DNA from: an uncultured Oscillospiraceae bacterium
GTDB lineage: Bacteria; Bacillota; Clostridia; Oscillospirales; Acutalibacteraceae
Reading direction: 5' to 3'
DNA length: 23,565 bases
Assembly: GCA_900553255.1 (NCBI GenBank)
Contig: USCI01000036.1
Coordinates: 1-23,565, forward strand
The position numbers were made by a program, and so were the translations under genes. The notes beneath the pieces are model-generated. The model was not told the origin of the DNA. It searched no databases and saw only the letters and a program-made list of their open reading frames with translations. Positions 15,746 to 23,532 of the stretch are shown here, piece by piece. Position 1 is the first letter of the stretch, and every line of letters begins with the position of its first letter.

Positions 15746-16390
15746 TTACAGCGTTCCCGCGCGGCTGAACGGCCAGATGCGGAAAATCGCCCGGCCGACA
15801 ATGTCGGAGGCATCCACAAACCCGATTTCATCCGTACGGCTGTCCTTGGAATAGGTGCGGTTGTCCCCCATGACAAAGACCTTACCCTCCGGCACCTCCT
15901 GCGGTCCCGAAAAATCCTTGAGATCGGTCGGCGTGGACACATACGGCTCATCCAGCACCTCGCCGTTGACCGACACCTCGTGGGTTTCGGGATCGATATC
16001 GATGATATCGCCCTCTAGCGCAATCACCCGCTTGATCAGCGGTTCCTGCGTGTACCGGTCCACCACCACGATGTCGCCGCGCTCCGGGGTATACCCCGCA
16101 ACCAGCAGCAAAAGCCTGTCCTGGGTTTGCAGGGTATTGTTCATGGAGTCCCCTTCCACCCCGACCACACGAACCAGAAAAGTGAACAGCACCACGATAC
16201 AGATCAGCGCAAACACCGCCGTGTCACCGATATCGTACACAAGCGATACAAAACGGCTGACGCCGTTGCCTGCATTTTCTCCCCGTTCACCGCCGGTGCC
16301 CGTCCCGCGGTCTTCCGACAGGCCGAGCGCCCTGCCATCTGCTTTTACGGACTTTTCCCGCTTGGGCAAAAAGCCAAAGGAACGATCCAT
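15746..16390 (-). CDS. lepB: Signal peptidase I (copy 2)
   Basis: A 214-residue paralogue of the other signal peptidase in this operon. It has a basic, Gly-rich cytoplasmic tail of about 50 residues, one transmembrane segment (about 54-77), the nucleophile Ser82 in GVEGDSM and Lys120 in LIKRVIALEGD. VMGDNRTYSKDSR is the conserved box. The tail differs clearly from copy 1 (basic against acidic), which may mark different partners or regulation. GAAGGAGGACAGGC precedes the ATG at 16390. It is the first gene after the extended -10 promoter at 16524 and likely heads the lepB-rbgA-lepB-rnhB-yraN-dipeptidase unit. Confidence 0.93.
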   Translation of the reverse strand: MDRSFGFLPKREKSVKADGRALGLSEDRGTGTGGERGENAGNGVSRFVSLVYDIGDTAVFALICIVVLFTFLVRVVGVEGDSMNNTLQTQDRLLLLVAGYTPERGDIVVVDRYTQEPLIKRVIALEGDIIDIDPETHEVSVNGEVLDEPYVSTPTDLKDFSGPQEVPEGKVFVMGDNRTYSKDSRTDEIGFVDASDIVGRAIFRIWPFSRAGTL

Positions 16391-16523
16391 GCCTGTCCTC
16401 CTTCTTTCTGCGCAGCCGCACAGCTGCGCGGTAATCTGAACCGCCTGCGGCGGGGCTTAAAATAGTTGCCAAATACCCCTGCAGCGGTGTATTTCCCTCA
16501 TGCCGAAGAAAACAATTGACGCT

Positions 16524-16532
16524 ATTATACCA
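16524..16532 (-). promoter_or_regulatory. Extended -10 promoter for the lepB2 operon
   Basis: The minus strand reads TGGTATAAT, a perfect -10 with the TGn extension. The -35 position (TTTATT, 17-base spacing) is poor, as is common for extended -10 promoters. The leader to lepB2 would be about 125 bases. Confidence 0.65.
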
Positions 16533-16665
16533 CAACTTTCCGCCGGAATAAAGCCATAAAACAAAAGTGGCGGGATTTTTCCGAAACCCGCTTCGCCGCG
16601 AATCACCTATAAGCGGGAAAATGTTTTTGTTTTTGGGACTCGGTTTGGAATTGCCGCACATTTTC

Positions 16666-16694
16666 TTGCCACCTTTTGGGCACCGGTCTATAAT
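16666..16694 (+). promoter_or_regulatory. Sigma-A type promoter for hyuA
   Basis: TTGCCA at 16666-16671, a 17-base spacer, and a perfect TATAAT at 16689-16694. RNA would start near 16701, about 38 bases before the hyuA ATG. A GGAG 4 bases before the ATG serves as ribosome binding site. Confidence 0.75.
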
Positions 16695-16739
16695 GGGCGC
16701 AGAAACGGCTGGAGTGCAGGAAAGGACGGACTGGAGACT

Positions 16740-18734
16740 ATGCGCATTGGAATCGGTATCGATACGGGCGGCACCTATACGGACGCGGTGGTATATGATT
16801 TTGCCGCGGCCAAAATATGCGGTACCGCAAAGGCGCTGACCACAAAAGAGGACTTGTCTCTGGGTATTCTGGAAGCAATTGACGGCCTGCCCGGAGATCT
16901 GGTCCGGCAGGCGGAAAGCATCGCCCTGTCGACCACCCTCGCGACCAACGCCTGCGTGGAGGATCAGGGCGGCGCCGCGAAACTCATCTTTTTCGGAGGC
17001 GATCCCCGAATCATCGAGGAAAACGGAGGAAAATACGGACTGCCCCCTGCCGGGGAAATCTGCATCCCTCCTGCCCTGCCCTCTGACCGGTATACGCCGG
17101 ACTGGGATGCCTACTGCAGGCTGCTCGAGGAAGGCTTTGACCAGCTCGACGGCGTCGGCATCATCGAAATGAACGCGCTGCACAACGGGGGCGCTGTCGA
17201 AGAAAAGGCCAAAGCCCTGTTTCAGGAGCGCTATTCCCTTCCCGTTGTCTGCGGGAACGAGCTGTTTTCCGCCCTGAACTGCCTGCAGCGCGGCGCGAGT
17301 ACGCTGCTCAACGCCCGGCTGTTCCCTGTCATCCAGAGCTTTCTGGCGGCGGTGAAAAAAGCTCTCGCCGAACGGCAGATTCCGGCCAGACTGGTAATCG
17401 TACGCAGCGACGGCAGCCTGATGTCGGAGGAATTCGCCGCCGGGCATCCGGTGGAAACGCTGCTGTGCGGCCCGGCGGCCAGCACCATCGGCGGCGTACG
17501 CCTGGCCGGCGCCGCCGACAGCCTGATCGTGGATATGGGCGGCACCACCACCGATATTTCGCTGGTTAAGGGTGGCCGACCCGTGTCCGTGATGGACGGC
17601 GTTTCCATCGGCAAATGGAAAACCTTTGTCGACGGCCTGTATGTCAAAACCTTTGGTCTGGGCGGCGACAGCGCGGTCCATTACCATGACAAACAGCTGG
17701 TACTGGAGGAATACCGTATCGTGCCGCTGTGCGTGGCGGCGCACCGTTATCCCGCCATGCTGGACAGCCTGCGGGAAACGGTGGAAAACAAGCGCCGGCA
17801 CACCCGTTTTTTGTATGAGCACCTGCTGCTGGTCAGGGATATCCGCGGCAGCGGCCGGTATACCCCCGAGGAAGAGGCCCTTTGTGCAGCACTGCTGGAT
17901 GGACCGCTGCCGCTGGCCAGCGCGGCCGAAGCCATCGGGCGGGATATTTACACCCTGCCGCTCAAGCGGCTGCTCCGGGACGGTGTGCTGCAGCTCTGTG
18001 GCCTGACGCCCACCGATATCATGCATATCCGCGGCGACTTCACCCGCTACTGCACCGAGGCATCCCGGCTCGCGGCGGAATTTGCCGCCTTCAACCTGGA
18101 CGTGTCGGTCGAGGAATTCTGTGAACTCGTCTACACCGAGATCAAGCGGAAGATGTATGTCCGGATTGTCGAAGTGCTTCTGGAAAACAAATATCCCCGG
18201 TACGCCGCCGAAGGAATTCCCGACAGCGTCGAACGCTTCATCCGGGAAAGCTATGAAGCGGCCCGTACCGGAAAACAGGACCCGCTGCTTTTCATTCCGT
18301 TTCACACCGCCTTCACCCTTGTCGGCATCGGTGCGCCCATCCGCGTCTTTCTGGAGGATGTGGCGGCTCTGCTCGGCACCAGGGCCGTATTCCCGGAGCA
18401 CTACGAGGTAGCTAATGCGCTCGGTGCGGTCATCGGCAATGCCAGCGCCTCCTGTTCGGTCAATATCCGGCCAAACAGCAGCGCCGAAGGAGCTACCGGC
18501 TATACCGTTTACGGCGCCGGAGAAACGCACAGCTTCGACGAGCTCGAGGACGCCGAGGCCTATGCCGTGGCCGAAGCGAAAAAAGCCGCCCGGGAAAAGG
18601 CCGTCCGGCACGGCGCGGCCGGGGAAATCGCCGTAACCTGTGAAATACAGCCGCAGGAAGCCAACTCAAAACTCGGCACCATCTATTTGGGAACAACCGT
18701 CACCGCCACCGCCGTCGGCGCAATGGGCTTCTGA
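16740..18734 (+). CDS. Hydantoinase/oxoprolinase family protein (HyuA-like)
   Basis: A 664-residue ASKHA-fold protein of the hydantoinase A/5-oxoprolinase superfamily, whose members use ATP to open cyclic amides or act as related carboxylases. The N-terminal phosphate-binding motif is IDTGGTYTDAV (residues 8-15), STTLATNA follows, and the second phosphate motif VDMGGTTTDISLV lies at about residue 265. The usual partner subunit HyuB is not adjacent: the gene stands alone with its own promoter and terminator. The substrate is therefore open, and naming it N-methylhydantoinase would be overreach. The C-terminal region (about 560-664) is rich in Ala/Glu and does not match a domain I recognise. 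Confidence 0.8.
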   Translation: MRIGIGIDTGGTYTDAVVYDFAAAKICGTAKALTTKEDLSLGILEAIDGLPGDLVRQAESIALSTTLATNACVEDQGGAAKLIFFGGDPRIIEENGGKYGLPPAGEICIPPALPSDRYTPDWDAYCRLLEEGFDQLDGVGIIEMNALHNGGAVEEKAKALFQERYSLPVVCGNELFSALNCLQRGASTLLNARLFPVIQSFLAAVKKALAERQIPARLVIVRSDGSLMSEEFAAGHPVETLLCGPAASTIGGVRLAGAADSLIVDMGGTTTDISLVKGGRPVSVMDGVSIGKWKTFVDGLYVKTFGLGGDSAVHYHDKQLVLEEYRIVPLCVAAHRYPAMLDSLRETVENKRRHTRFLYEHLLLVRDIRGSGRYTPEEEALCAALLDGPLPLASAAEAIGRDIYTLPLKRLLRDGVLQLCGLTPTDIMHIRGDFTRYCTEASRLAAEFAAFNLDVSVEEFCELVYTEIKRKMYVRIVEVLLENKYPRYAAEGIPDSVERFIRESYEAARTGKQDPLLFIPFHTAFTLVGIGAPIRVFLEDVAALLGTRAVFPEHYEVANALGAVIGNASASCSVNIRPNSSAEGATGYTVYGAGETHSFDELEDAEAYAVAEAKKAAREKAVRHGAAGEIAVTCEIQPQEANSKLGTIYLGTTVTATAVGAMGF

Positions 18735-18757
18735 ACGGTGGACGGCCCTTCATGGAT

Positions 18758-18794
18758 AAAAAAGGGAGTGAACGTCTGGTTCACTCCCTTTTTT
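18758..18794. terminator. Bidirectional terminator between hyuA and mgtC
   Basis: AAAAAAGGGAGTGAAC (18758-18773) pairs perfectly with GTTCACTCCCTTTTTT (18779-18794) around a 5-base loop. There is an A-run on one side and a T-run on the other, so it can stop transcription from both convergent genes. Confidence 0.92.
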
Positions 18795-18798
18795 GCTC

Positions 18799-19521
18799 TC
18801 AGATATTCATAATGGAAAAGGACTGGATTCGCTTGTTTTTCTCTGTAAAGGCAATCACCTGTTCCATCGTAAGAACCTTTTTCATCCGCACGCTCGCGGT
18901 TATGGTCATGGTGCCGTCCTCATTCTTGCGGTAATCGGCGGACTGCACCGTCATCCCGAAGGCTTCAAGCTGCCGGTATAGCTTCCCGCGCAGCTGCTCA
19001 TCGTCGAGTGGGATGGTCATGCGGATCTCGCTTTGCACATAGGCGTCGGCGCCGATATGAAATTTGTGCAGCACAAACTGCAGCAGCACGATGACCACGG
19101 CGGTGAACAGCCCCACCGCGTACATCCCGCTGCCGATGGCCATCCCGACCGCCGACGTCGCCCAGATGCCCGCCGCGGTGGTCAGCCCCTTGACCGTAGC
19201 ACCGCTGCGGAAAATGACGCCCGCGCCCAGAAAACCCACACCGCTGACAATCTGCGCTGCAATCCGCGCCGGATCCGCACCGCGGTCGCCCGAAAAGAAC
19301 CCGTCGGCGACCGCCAGATCCGCAAAACAGTATTTGGACAGGATCATCAGCAGCGAAGCCGCCGCCGCGATGATGCAGTGGGTGCGCATCCCGGCCTCCT
19401 TAAAACGGCGTGCGCGCTCAAACCCGATCAGCGCACCGCAGGCGCAGGCGAACAGCACCCGCGCAAACAGCTCCAGCAAAACCCCCGGCGGGAACGCCAG
19501 AAAATCCCTTAACAGCGTCAA
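18799..19521 (-). CDS. MgtC/SapB family membrane protein
   Basis: A 240-residue membrane protein. The N-terminal part has about four to five hydrophobic segments with the family signature GALIGFERARRFKEAGMRTH and GVGFLGAGVIFRSG. The soluble C-terminal part from about residue 150 is ACT-like. MgtC proteins are linked to survival in low magnesium and to ATP/phosphate balance in other bacteria; whether this one does so is unknown. The start is a TTG at 19521 with AGGAG 4 bases upstream; no better ATG lies nearby. It follows the glp genes by 109 bases on the same strand but is probably a separate function. Confidence 0.88.
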   Translation of the reverse strand: MTLLRDFLAFPPGVLLELFARVLFACACGALIGFERARRFKEAGMRTHCIIAAAASLLMILSKYCFADLAVADGFFSGDRGADPARIAAQIVSGVGFLGAGVIFRSGATVKGLTTAAGIWATSAVGMAIGSGMYAVGLFTAVVIVLLQFVLHKFHIGADAYVQSEIRMTIPLDDEQLRGKLYRQLEAFGMTVQSADYRKNEDGTMTITASVRMKKVLTMEQVIAFTEKNKRIQSFSIMNI

Positions 19522-19555
19522 TCGGCTCCTCTCTCCTTTCGTTTTCCCCCGCCGC

Positions 19556-19575
19556 TTTTCCGCTTCGGCGGAAAA
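19556..19575 (-). other. Stem-loop between the glp operon and mgtC
   Basis: TTTTCCGC (19556-19563) and GCGGAAAA (19568-19575) form a perfect 8-bp stem. The loop is CGAA on the minus strand and the stable TTCG tetraloop on the plus strand. It lacks a following T-run on the minus strand, so at most it is a weak terminator of the glp operon. Confidence 0.45.
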
Positions 19576-19630
19576 CGCAGTCGGAGGATGCCTTTACCGA
19601 TTTTGAACCACGAAACGTATTTCCCGCGGT

Positions 19631-20014
19631 TCACTTACCCGGCGGCTTATCCACGCTTTTGGTGGCAATCATGTTGCCGCCGAAAAGATCAGCGATCACC
19701 ACATCGCCGCGCTTTACCGGCAGCTTCACCCGCTGCCGGTTGATCTGCCGCATCGCCTCAAGCAGGCATTCTTTGGGCAGCGGCCGGTCCGACTTGACCG
19801 GCACCATAACGCCGGGCGCTCCGAGCGCCGCCACCGTGGTGGTCAGCGTCCGCGTCGGATGGGTTACCTCCGCGTAGGCGTAAGCCTCTCCGCGTTTACA
19901 GCGATTTCCGCTCACCGAGACGAAAGCCCCGTCGGCCAGCTCGACCGTAAGCGCGCAGCCCATCGGGCAGGTAATGCAGGTTAATTCACGCCTGCTTTTT
20001 TGGGGTTCAGCCAT
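19631..20014 (-). CDS. DUF1667 cysteine protein of the glp operon
   Basis: A 127-residue protein with four N-terminal cysteines (13, 16, 20 and 39) in a C-x2-C-x3-C-x18-C pattern, followed by a small beta-rich domain. In Clostridia this family is found after GlpA-like and FAD oxidoreductase genes, so it may be a small electron-transfer or assembly subunit of the same complex. Iron-sulphur binding is inference from the cysteines. The ATG at 20014 has GGAGG about 8 bases upstream and overlaps the preceding gene by 8 bases, implying coupled translation. Confidence 0.8.
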   Translation of the reverse strand: MAEPQKSRRELTCITCPMGCALTVELADGAFVSVSGNRCKRGEAYAYAEVTHPTRTLTTTVAALGAPGVMVPVKSDRPLPKECLLEAMRQINRQRVKLPVKRGDVVIADLFGGNMIATKSVDKPPGK

Positions 20015-21281
20015 TTTCCGCACCTCCTGCACCGGCCTCGACGGCAATTTCGATCCCGCCGTCCGCCTGCCGCAGCATTTCCGGGGTCAGCTCGACCCAT
20101 TCCATTTCACCTGGCGCCAGCTTCGGTTTCCGGCGGTCCAGCAGCACCTGTTCCCCCGCGCGCACCACCAGCCGGGCATCGCGAAATACCGCCCCCACCC
20201 GGAAATACACCCGCACCTTCTCCGTCTGTTCTTCCGCAACCCGCTGCGGCACCGTATACCGTACCCCTTTTCCGGCTTTCAGCGGTATGCTACTGCCCGG
20301 CTGTCCTGTCCGCCCGAGGACATAATCCGCCGCCGCCCGGCCGGCCAGCGCCGCCTCCTCGGAAACGTAATCCACCAGGTCATGCACATGCAGAACATTC
20401 CCGCAGGCGAATACGCCGGGCATGGCGGTTTCCCGCCGCTCGCTGACCACCGCTCCGCCGGTAACCGGATCCATCGGCATCCCCATCTGCCGCGACAACT
20501 CGTTTTCCGGGATCAGGCCGCAGGACAGCAGCACCGTATCGCATTCCACATACTCACCCGTTCCGGAGATGACCCGCCTGTTTTCATCCACGCGGGAGAC
20601 GGTCACCCCGCTTACCCGGTCGGCGCCATGAATCTGCGAAATGGTGTGACTGAGGCGGAGCGGAATATCAAAATCCTCAAGGCACTGCACAATATTCCGC
20701 CGCAGGCCACCGGAATACGGCAGCAGTTCGCAGACCATCTTCACCTCGGCGCCCTCGAGCGTCATCCGCCGCGCCATAATCAGGCCGATATCCCCCGATC
20801 CCAGGATAACCACCTTTTTGCCGGGCATCAGCCCCTTCATATTGACAAACCGCTGCGCGGTACCAGCCGTATAAATGCCGGCCGGCCGGCTCCCCGGGAT
20901 GTTCAGCGCACCACGGCTGCGTTCGCGGCAGCCCATCGCCAAAATCACCGCTCTGGCCTGTACCGTGAACACGCCTTCCTGCGCGTTCATCGCCGTTACA
21001 ATCTTATCCGGGGTGATTTCCAGCACCATCGTATTAAAGCAGCAGGCAATCTGCCGTTCCTCCACCTGCACGGCATACCGTTCGGCGTATTCCGGGCCGG
21101 TGAGCTCCTCCCCGAAACGGTGCAGTCCGAAGCCGTTGTGGATACACTGCTGCAAAATCCCGCCGAGCGCGGCATCCCTCTCGAGGATCAGTATATCCCG
21201 CGCGCCGGCGTCGTATGCGCTGACGGCAGCAGCCATCCCGGCCGGTCCGCCGCCAATGATTACGATGTCGGCCCTTCGCAT
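20007..21281 (-). CDS. FAD/NAD(P)-binding oxidoreductase of the glp operon
   Basis: A 424-residue two-dinucleotide-binding flavoprotein. The N-terminal FAD motif is DIVIIGGGPAGMAAA, the second Rossmann motif VVILGSGDIGLIMA, and a FAD motif near residue 300 reads GVFACGNVLHVHD. It resembles the pyridine-nucleotide-disulphide reductase fold but lacks an obvious redox CxxxxC disulphide. It probably passes electrons between the GlpA-like subunit and NAD or another carrier, which is inference. The ATG at 21281 follows GAGGAGG by about 8 bases and lies inside the end of the upstream gene (22-base overlap), so the two are tightly coupled. Confidence 0.87.
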   Translation of the reverse strand: MRRADIVIIGGGPAGMAAAVSAYDAGARDILILERDAALGGILQQCIHNGFGLHRFGEELTGPEYAERYAVQVEERQIACCFNTMVLEITPDKIVTAMNAQEGVFTVQARAVILAMGCRERSRGALNIPGSRPAGIYTAGTAQRFVNMKGLMPGKKVVILGSGDIGLIMARRMTLEGAEVKMVCELLPYSGGLRRNIVQCLEDFDIPLRLSHTISQIHGADRVSGVTVSRVDENRRVISGTGEYVECDTVLLSCGLIPENELSRQMGMPMDPVTGGAVVSERRETAMPGVFACGNVLHVHDLVDYVSEEAALAGRAAADYVLGRTGQPGSSIPLKAGKGVRYTVPQRVAEEQTEKVRVYFRVGAVFRDARLVVRAGEQVLLDRRKPKLAPGEMEWVELTPEMLRQADGGIEIAVEAGAGGAENG

Positions 21282-22732
21282 GCCACATCCTCCTCTCCGC
21301 CCTTGGTGCGTCCGGTCAGAACCGGCGCATGACTGCCGAACTGCATCACCGCCTCCTCCGGAATTCCCCATTCCCGCGCCAGAATCTCGGTCAGATACGG
21401 CGTACAAAAGCCGCCCTGGCAGCGTCCCATCCCGGTGCGGGTGCGGCGCTTGACCGCATCCAGCGTGCGCGCCGGCGGATTCTGATGGATGGCGGCGACG
21501 ATTTCCCCCTCGGTCACCGTTTCACAGCGGCAGATGACATGGCCATAGCGCGGATCCTCTGCGATCATCCGGTTCTTTGCCGCCGTATCCAGCGAATGGA
21601 AGACACGGCACGACGGCCGTTCCGGCCGGAAATCCGGCTTTTTCCGCAGGATCAGACCGGCCTGCGCAAGCCCGCGGACCAGCTCCTCCGCAATCGCCGG
21701 CGCCGCCGATAAGCCGGGCGAGTCGATGCCGAGCGCATGCCAGAACTGCGGCCATTCGGCGCTGGGACACAGGACAAAATCCCCTCCGGCAAGAGAGGCG
21801 CGCACACCGGAAAATGAGCGGATCACCTGCCGCAGCGGCAGATCCTCCACCGCTCTCGATGCCGCGCGGCGGATCTCCTCCAGCCCTTTGCCGGTGACGT
21901 CGCGGTTTTCCTTGGAAGCCACCTCGTGCGAGGTGGGACCGATCAGCAGATTGCCATCCACCGTGGGGGTGATCAGCACGCCCTTTCCGGCAGGGGTCGG
22001 CACCTGGAACAACGTGTGGGAAACCAGGCCCCCTGCATTTTTGTCCAATAACAGATATTCGCCGCGGCGCGGTATAATCGGCGCCGTCTGCTCCCCAAGC
22101 ATATCGGCGATTTCGTCGGCGTACAGCCCGGCACAGTTGAGCACATACCGCCCTTCCGCCTGCTCACCGCCGGCATACAGACAAAAGCCCCGGTCGGTCT
22201 TCTCTATACGCTCCACCCGGAAATCGGTGCGCAGCTCCACACCGTTATCCATAGCATTTCCCACCGCGGCGATAGCCAGCTCATAGGGGCAGACAATTCC
22301 CGACGAGGTACACCGCAGCGCACCGGTCACCCTTTCCGACACCTGCGGTTCCAGCGCGCGCACCTCTTCCCCCGCAAGCACCGATAGCCCCGGCACACCG
22401 TTGACAATCCCTCTTTGATACAGCTGTTCGATGGCTTTCTTGTCCTCCGGGGAAAAGGCCAGCACCAGCGAGCCGTTGCCGCGGTACGGCACCTGCAGCT
22501 GCTCTGCAAGCGCCGGCATCATCGCCGTACCGCGCACATTGAGCCTGGCCTTCAGCGTGCCCGGAACCGGATCAAATCCGCCGTGGACGATCGCGCTGTT
22601 GGCGCGGGTCGTTCCCATCGCCACATCCTCATCCCGCTCCAGCAGGCAAACCCACAAGTCATAGCGGGACAGCTCGCGGGCCGCCAGCGCGCCGACCGCC
22701 CCGGCGCCGATAACGATTACATCATACAGCAT
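21260..22732 (-). CDS. glpA: GlpA-like FAD-dependent glycerol-3-phosphate dehydrogenase with BFD domain
   Basis: A 490-residue flavoprotein. The N-terminus has the FAD motif DVIVIGAGAVGALAARELS, followed by the DAO-type stretch GTTRANSAIVHGGFDP typical of GlpA/GlpD relatives. The C-terminal BFD-like domain has cysteines 401, 403, 438 and 443 (C-x-C and C-x4-C), expected to bind a [2Fe-2S] cluster. The likely reaction is oxidation of sn-glycerol-3-phosphate to dihydroxyacetone phosphate. Substrate choice rests mostly on the upstream glpP; other DAO-family substrates are possible. The ATG at 22732 follows a G-rich ribosome binding site and lies 31 bases after glpP. glpK and glpF are not in the window. 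Confidence 0.82.
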   Translation of the reverse strand: MLYDVIVIGAGAVGALAARELSRYDLWVCLLERDEDVAMGTTRANSAIVHGGFDPVPGTLKARLNVRGTAMMPALAEQLQVPYRGNGSLVLAFSPEDKKAIEQLYQRGIVNGVPGLSVLAGEEVRALEPQVSERVTGALRCTSSGIVCPYELAIAAVGNAMDNGVELRTDFRVERIEKTDRGFCLYAGGEQAEGRYVLNCAGLYADEIADMLGEQTAPIIPRRGEYLLLDKNAGGLVSHTLFQVPTPAGKGVLITPTVDGNLLIGPTSHEVASKENRDVTGKGLEEIRRAASRAVEDLPLRQVIRSFSGVRASLAGGDFVLCPSAEWPQFWHALGIDSPGLSAAPAIAEELVRGLAQAGLILRKKPDFRPERPSCRVFHSLDTAAKNRMIAEDPRYGHVICRCETVTEGEIVAAIHQNPPARTLDAVKRRTRTGMGRCQGGFCTPYLTEILAREWGIPEEAVMQFGSHAPVLTGRTKGGEEDVACEGPTS

Positions 22733-22763
22733 CCCGTCTTCCCCCCCTTTCACACATATCCCG

Positions 22764-23312
22764 TCAGACCTCCCGCCACAGTGCCGGCTTTGCCGTGGAT
22801 ATGGCCGCCGCTCCCGCACTCAGCGCCTGGATCGCTTCTTCCCGCGTCTCAATCAGACCGCCAGCGATCACCGGCTGCCGGATTTCCTCGCAGAACCGCC
22901 GGATGACCTTCGGCACAACACCGGGCATCAGCTCCACCATCGACGGGTCGCATGCGCGGATCGACTCGATCGCGGTTTCCACCGAATGGGAATCCACCAG
23001 AAAAAAGCGCTGCACGGTTTCCAGCCCGTATTCGCCGGCGGCCCGGATCAGGCCGGCACGGGTACTGATAATGCCATCCGCGCCGAGCTCCGCCAAAAAC
23101 GCTATGCCGGCATTATCCTTTCCTATGCCTTCGGCAAGATCAATATGAACGAACGCCTGTTTTTTCTCCGCATGAATGCGCTGCAGCGTATCCTTCAGGG
23201 TCAGAATGCTGCCGCTGAGCAGAAAAATCAGCGGCACCTCGGAGGCAAGCGCTCCCTCCAGCTCCCGTCCGGTACGCACGGCGGCAATGATCGGGTTGTC
23301 CTCCAACCTCAT
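22764..23312 (-). CDS. glpP: Glycerol-3-phosphate responsive antiterminator GlpP
   Basis: A 182-residue TIM-barrel-like RNA-binding regulator that, in Bacillus, binds leader RNA of glp genes in the presence of glycerol-3-phosphate and prevents termination. Family stretches are IFLLSGSILTLKD, FVHIDLAEGIGKD, GIISTR, VELMPGVVPK and PVIAGGLIET, followed by GAAAISTA near the C-terminus. The ATG at 23312 has GAGAGGA about 9 bases upstream; ATG 23336 is an alternative. The gene is first in its operon and lies just after a strong promoter and a terminator-like hairpin, implying that it controls its own transcription. Confidence 0.92.
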   Translation of the reverse strand: MRLEDNPIIAAVRTGRELEGALASEVPLIFLLSGSILTLKDTLQRIHAEKKQAFVHIDLAEGIGKDNAGIAFLAELGADGIISTRAGLIRAAGEYGLETVQRFFLVDSHSVETAIESIRACDPSMVELMPGVVPKVIRRFCEEIRQPVIAGGLIETREEAIQALSAGAAAISTAKPALWREV

Positions 23313-23407
23313 CGATATCGTCCTCTCTGCTGTCATTTGGCGGCGCCGACAAAATCCGTTCCGGTATTTTCCGGACGGTATCGCATCTTCTCCAGCCGCC
23401 TGCATAC

Positions 23408-23461
23408 AAAAACGGAGATATGACGTCAGGGCACAATACACCCCTAATCCATATCTCCGTT
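23408..23461 (-). terminator. Leader terminator upstream of glpP, candidate GlpP antitermination target
   Basis: On the transcribed strand AACGGAGATATG (23461-23450) pairs perfectly with CATATCTCCGTT (23422-23411). The 27-base loop contains an inner AGGG/CCCT stem. The T-run TTTTT (23412-23408) follows. The hairpin starts within a few bases of the predicted RNA start. It is therefore a rho-independent terminator placed between promoter and glpP. Confidence 0.75.
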
Positions 23462-23472
23462 AACTCGACCTC

Positions 23473-23501
23473 AGTATACCCGCAAAAGCGCCTTCTGTCA
23501 A
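23473..23501 (-). promoter_or_regulatory. Strong promoter of the glp operon
   Basis: On the minus strand a perfect TTGACA (23501-23496), a 17-base spacer and TATACT (23478-23473). RNA should start near 23466, only about 5 bases before the terminator-like stem. Confidence 0.88.
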
Positions 23502-23532
23502 GAGGAAGCTCAAAAAACACCCCGCCGTAAAG

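Larger units (their letters stand above)
16391..16739. other. Divergent regulatory region between lepB2 and hyuA
   Basis: 349 bases with no conserved gene. It holds a leftward extended -10 promoter (16524-16532) and a rightward consensus promoter (16666-16694). Between them are a small stem (GCGGG 16570-16574 with CCCGC 16587-16591) and AT-rich DNA. The lepB2 leader contains an imperfect inverted repeat (AAATAC/GTATTT, 16471-16494) and a possible 14-codon open frame starting at about 16502 on the minus strand. Confidence 0.6.

Noticed and set aside
16287..18611. Very long open frame (774 codons) on the minus strand opposite hyuA
   Set aside because: It mirrors hyuA codon by codon, has low-complexity content and no recognisable domain, and overlaps the lepB2 start. 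GC-rich coding DNA often leaves the antisense frame open.
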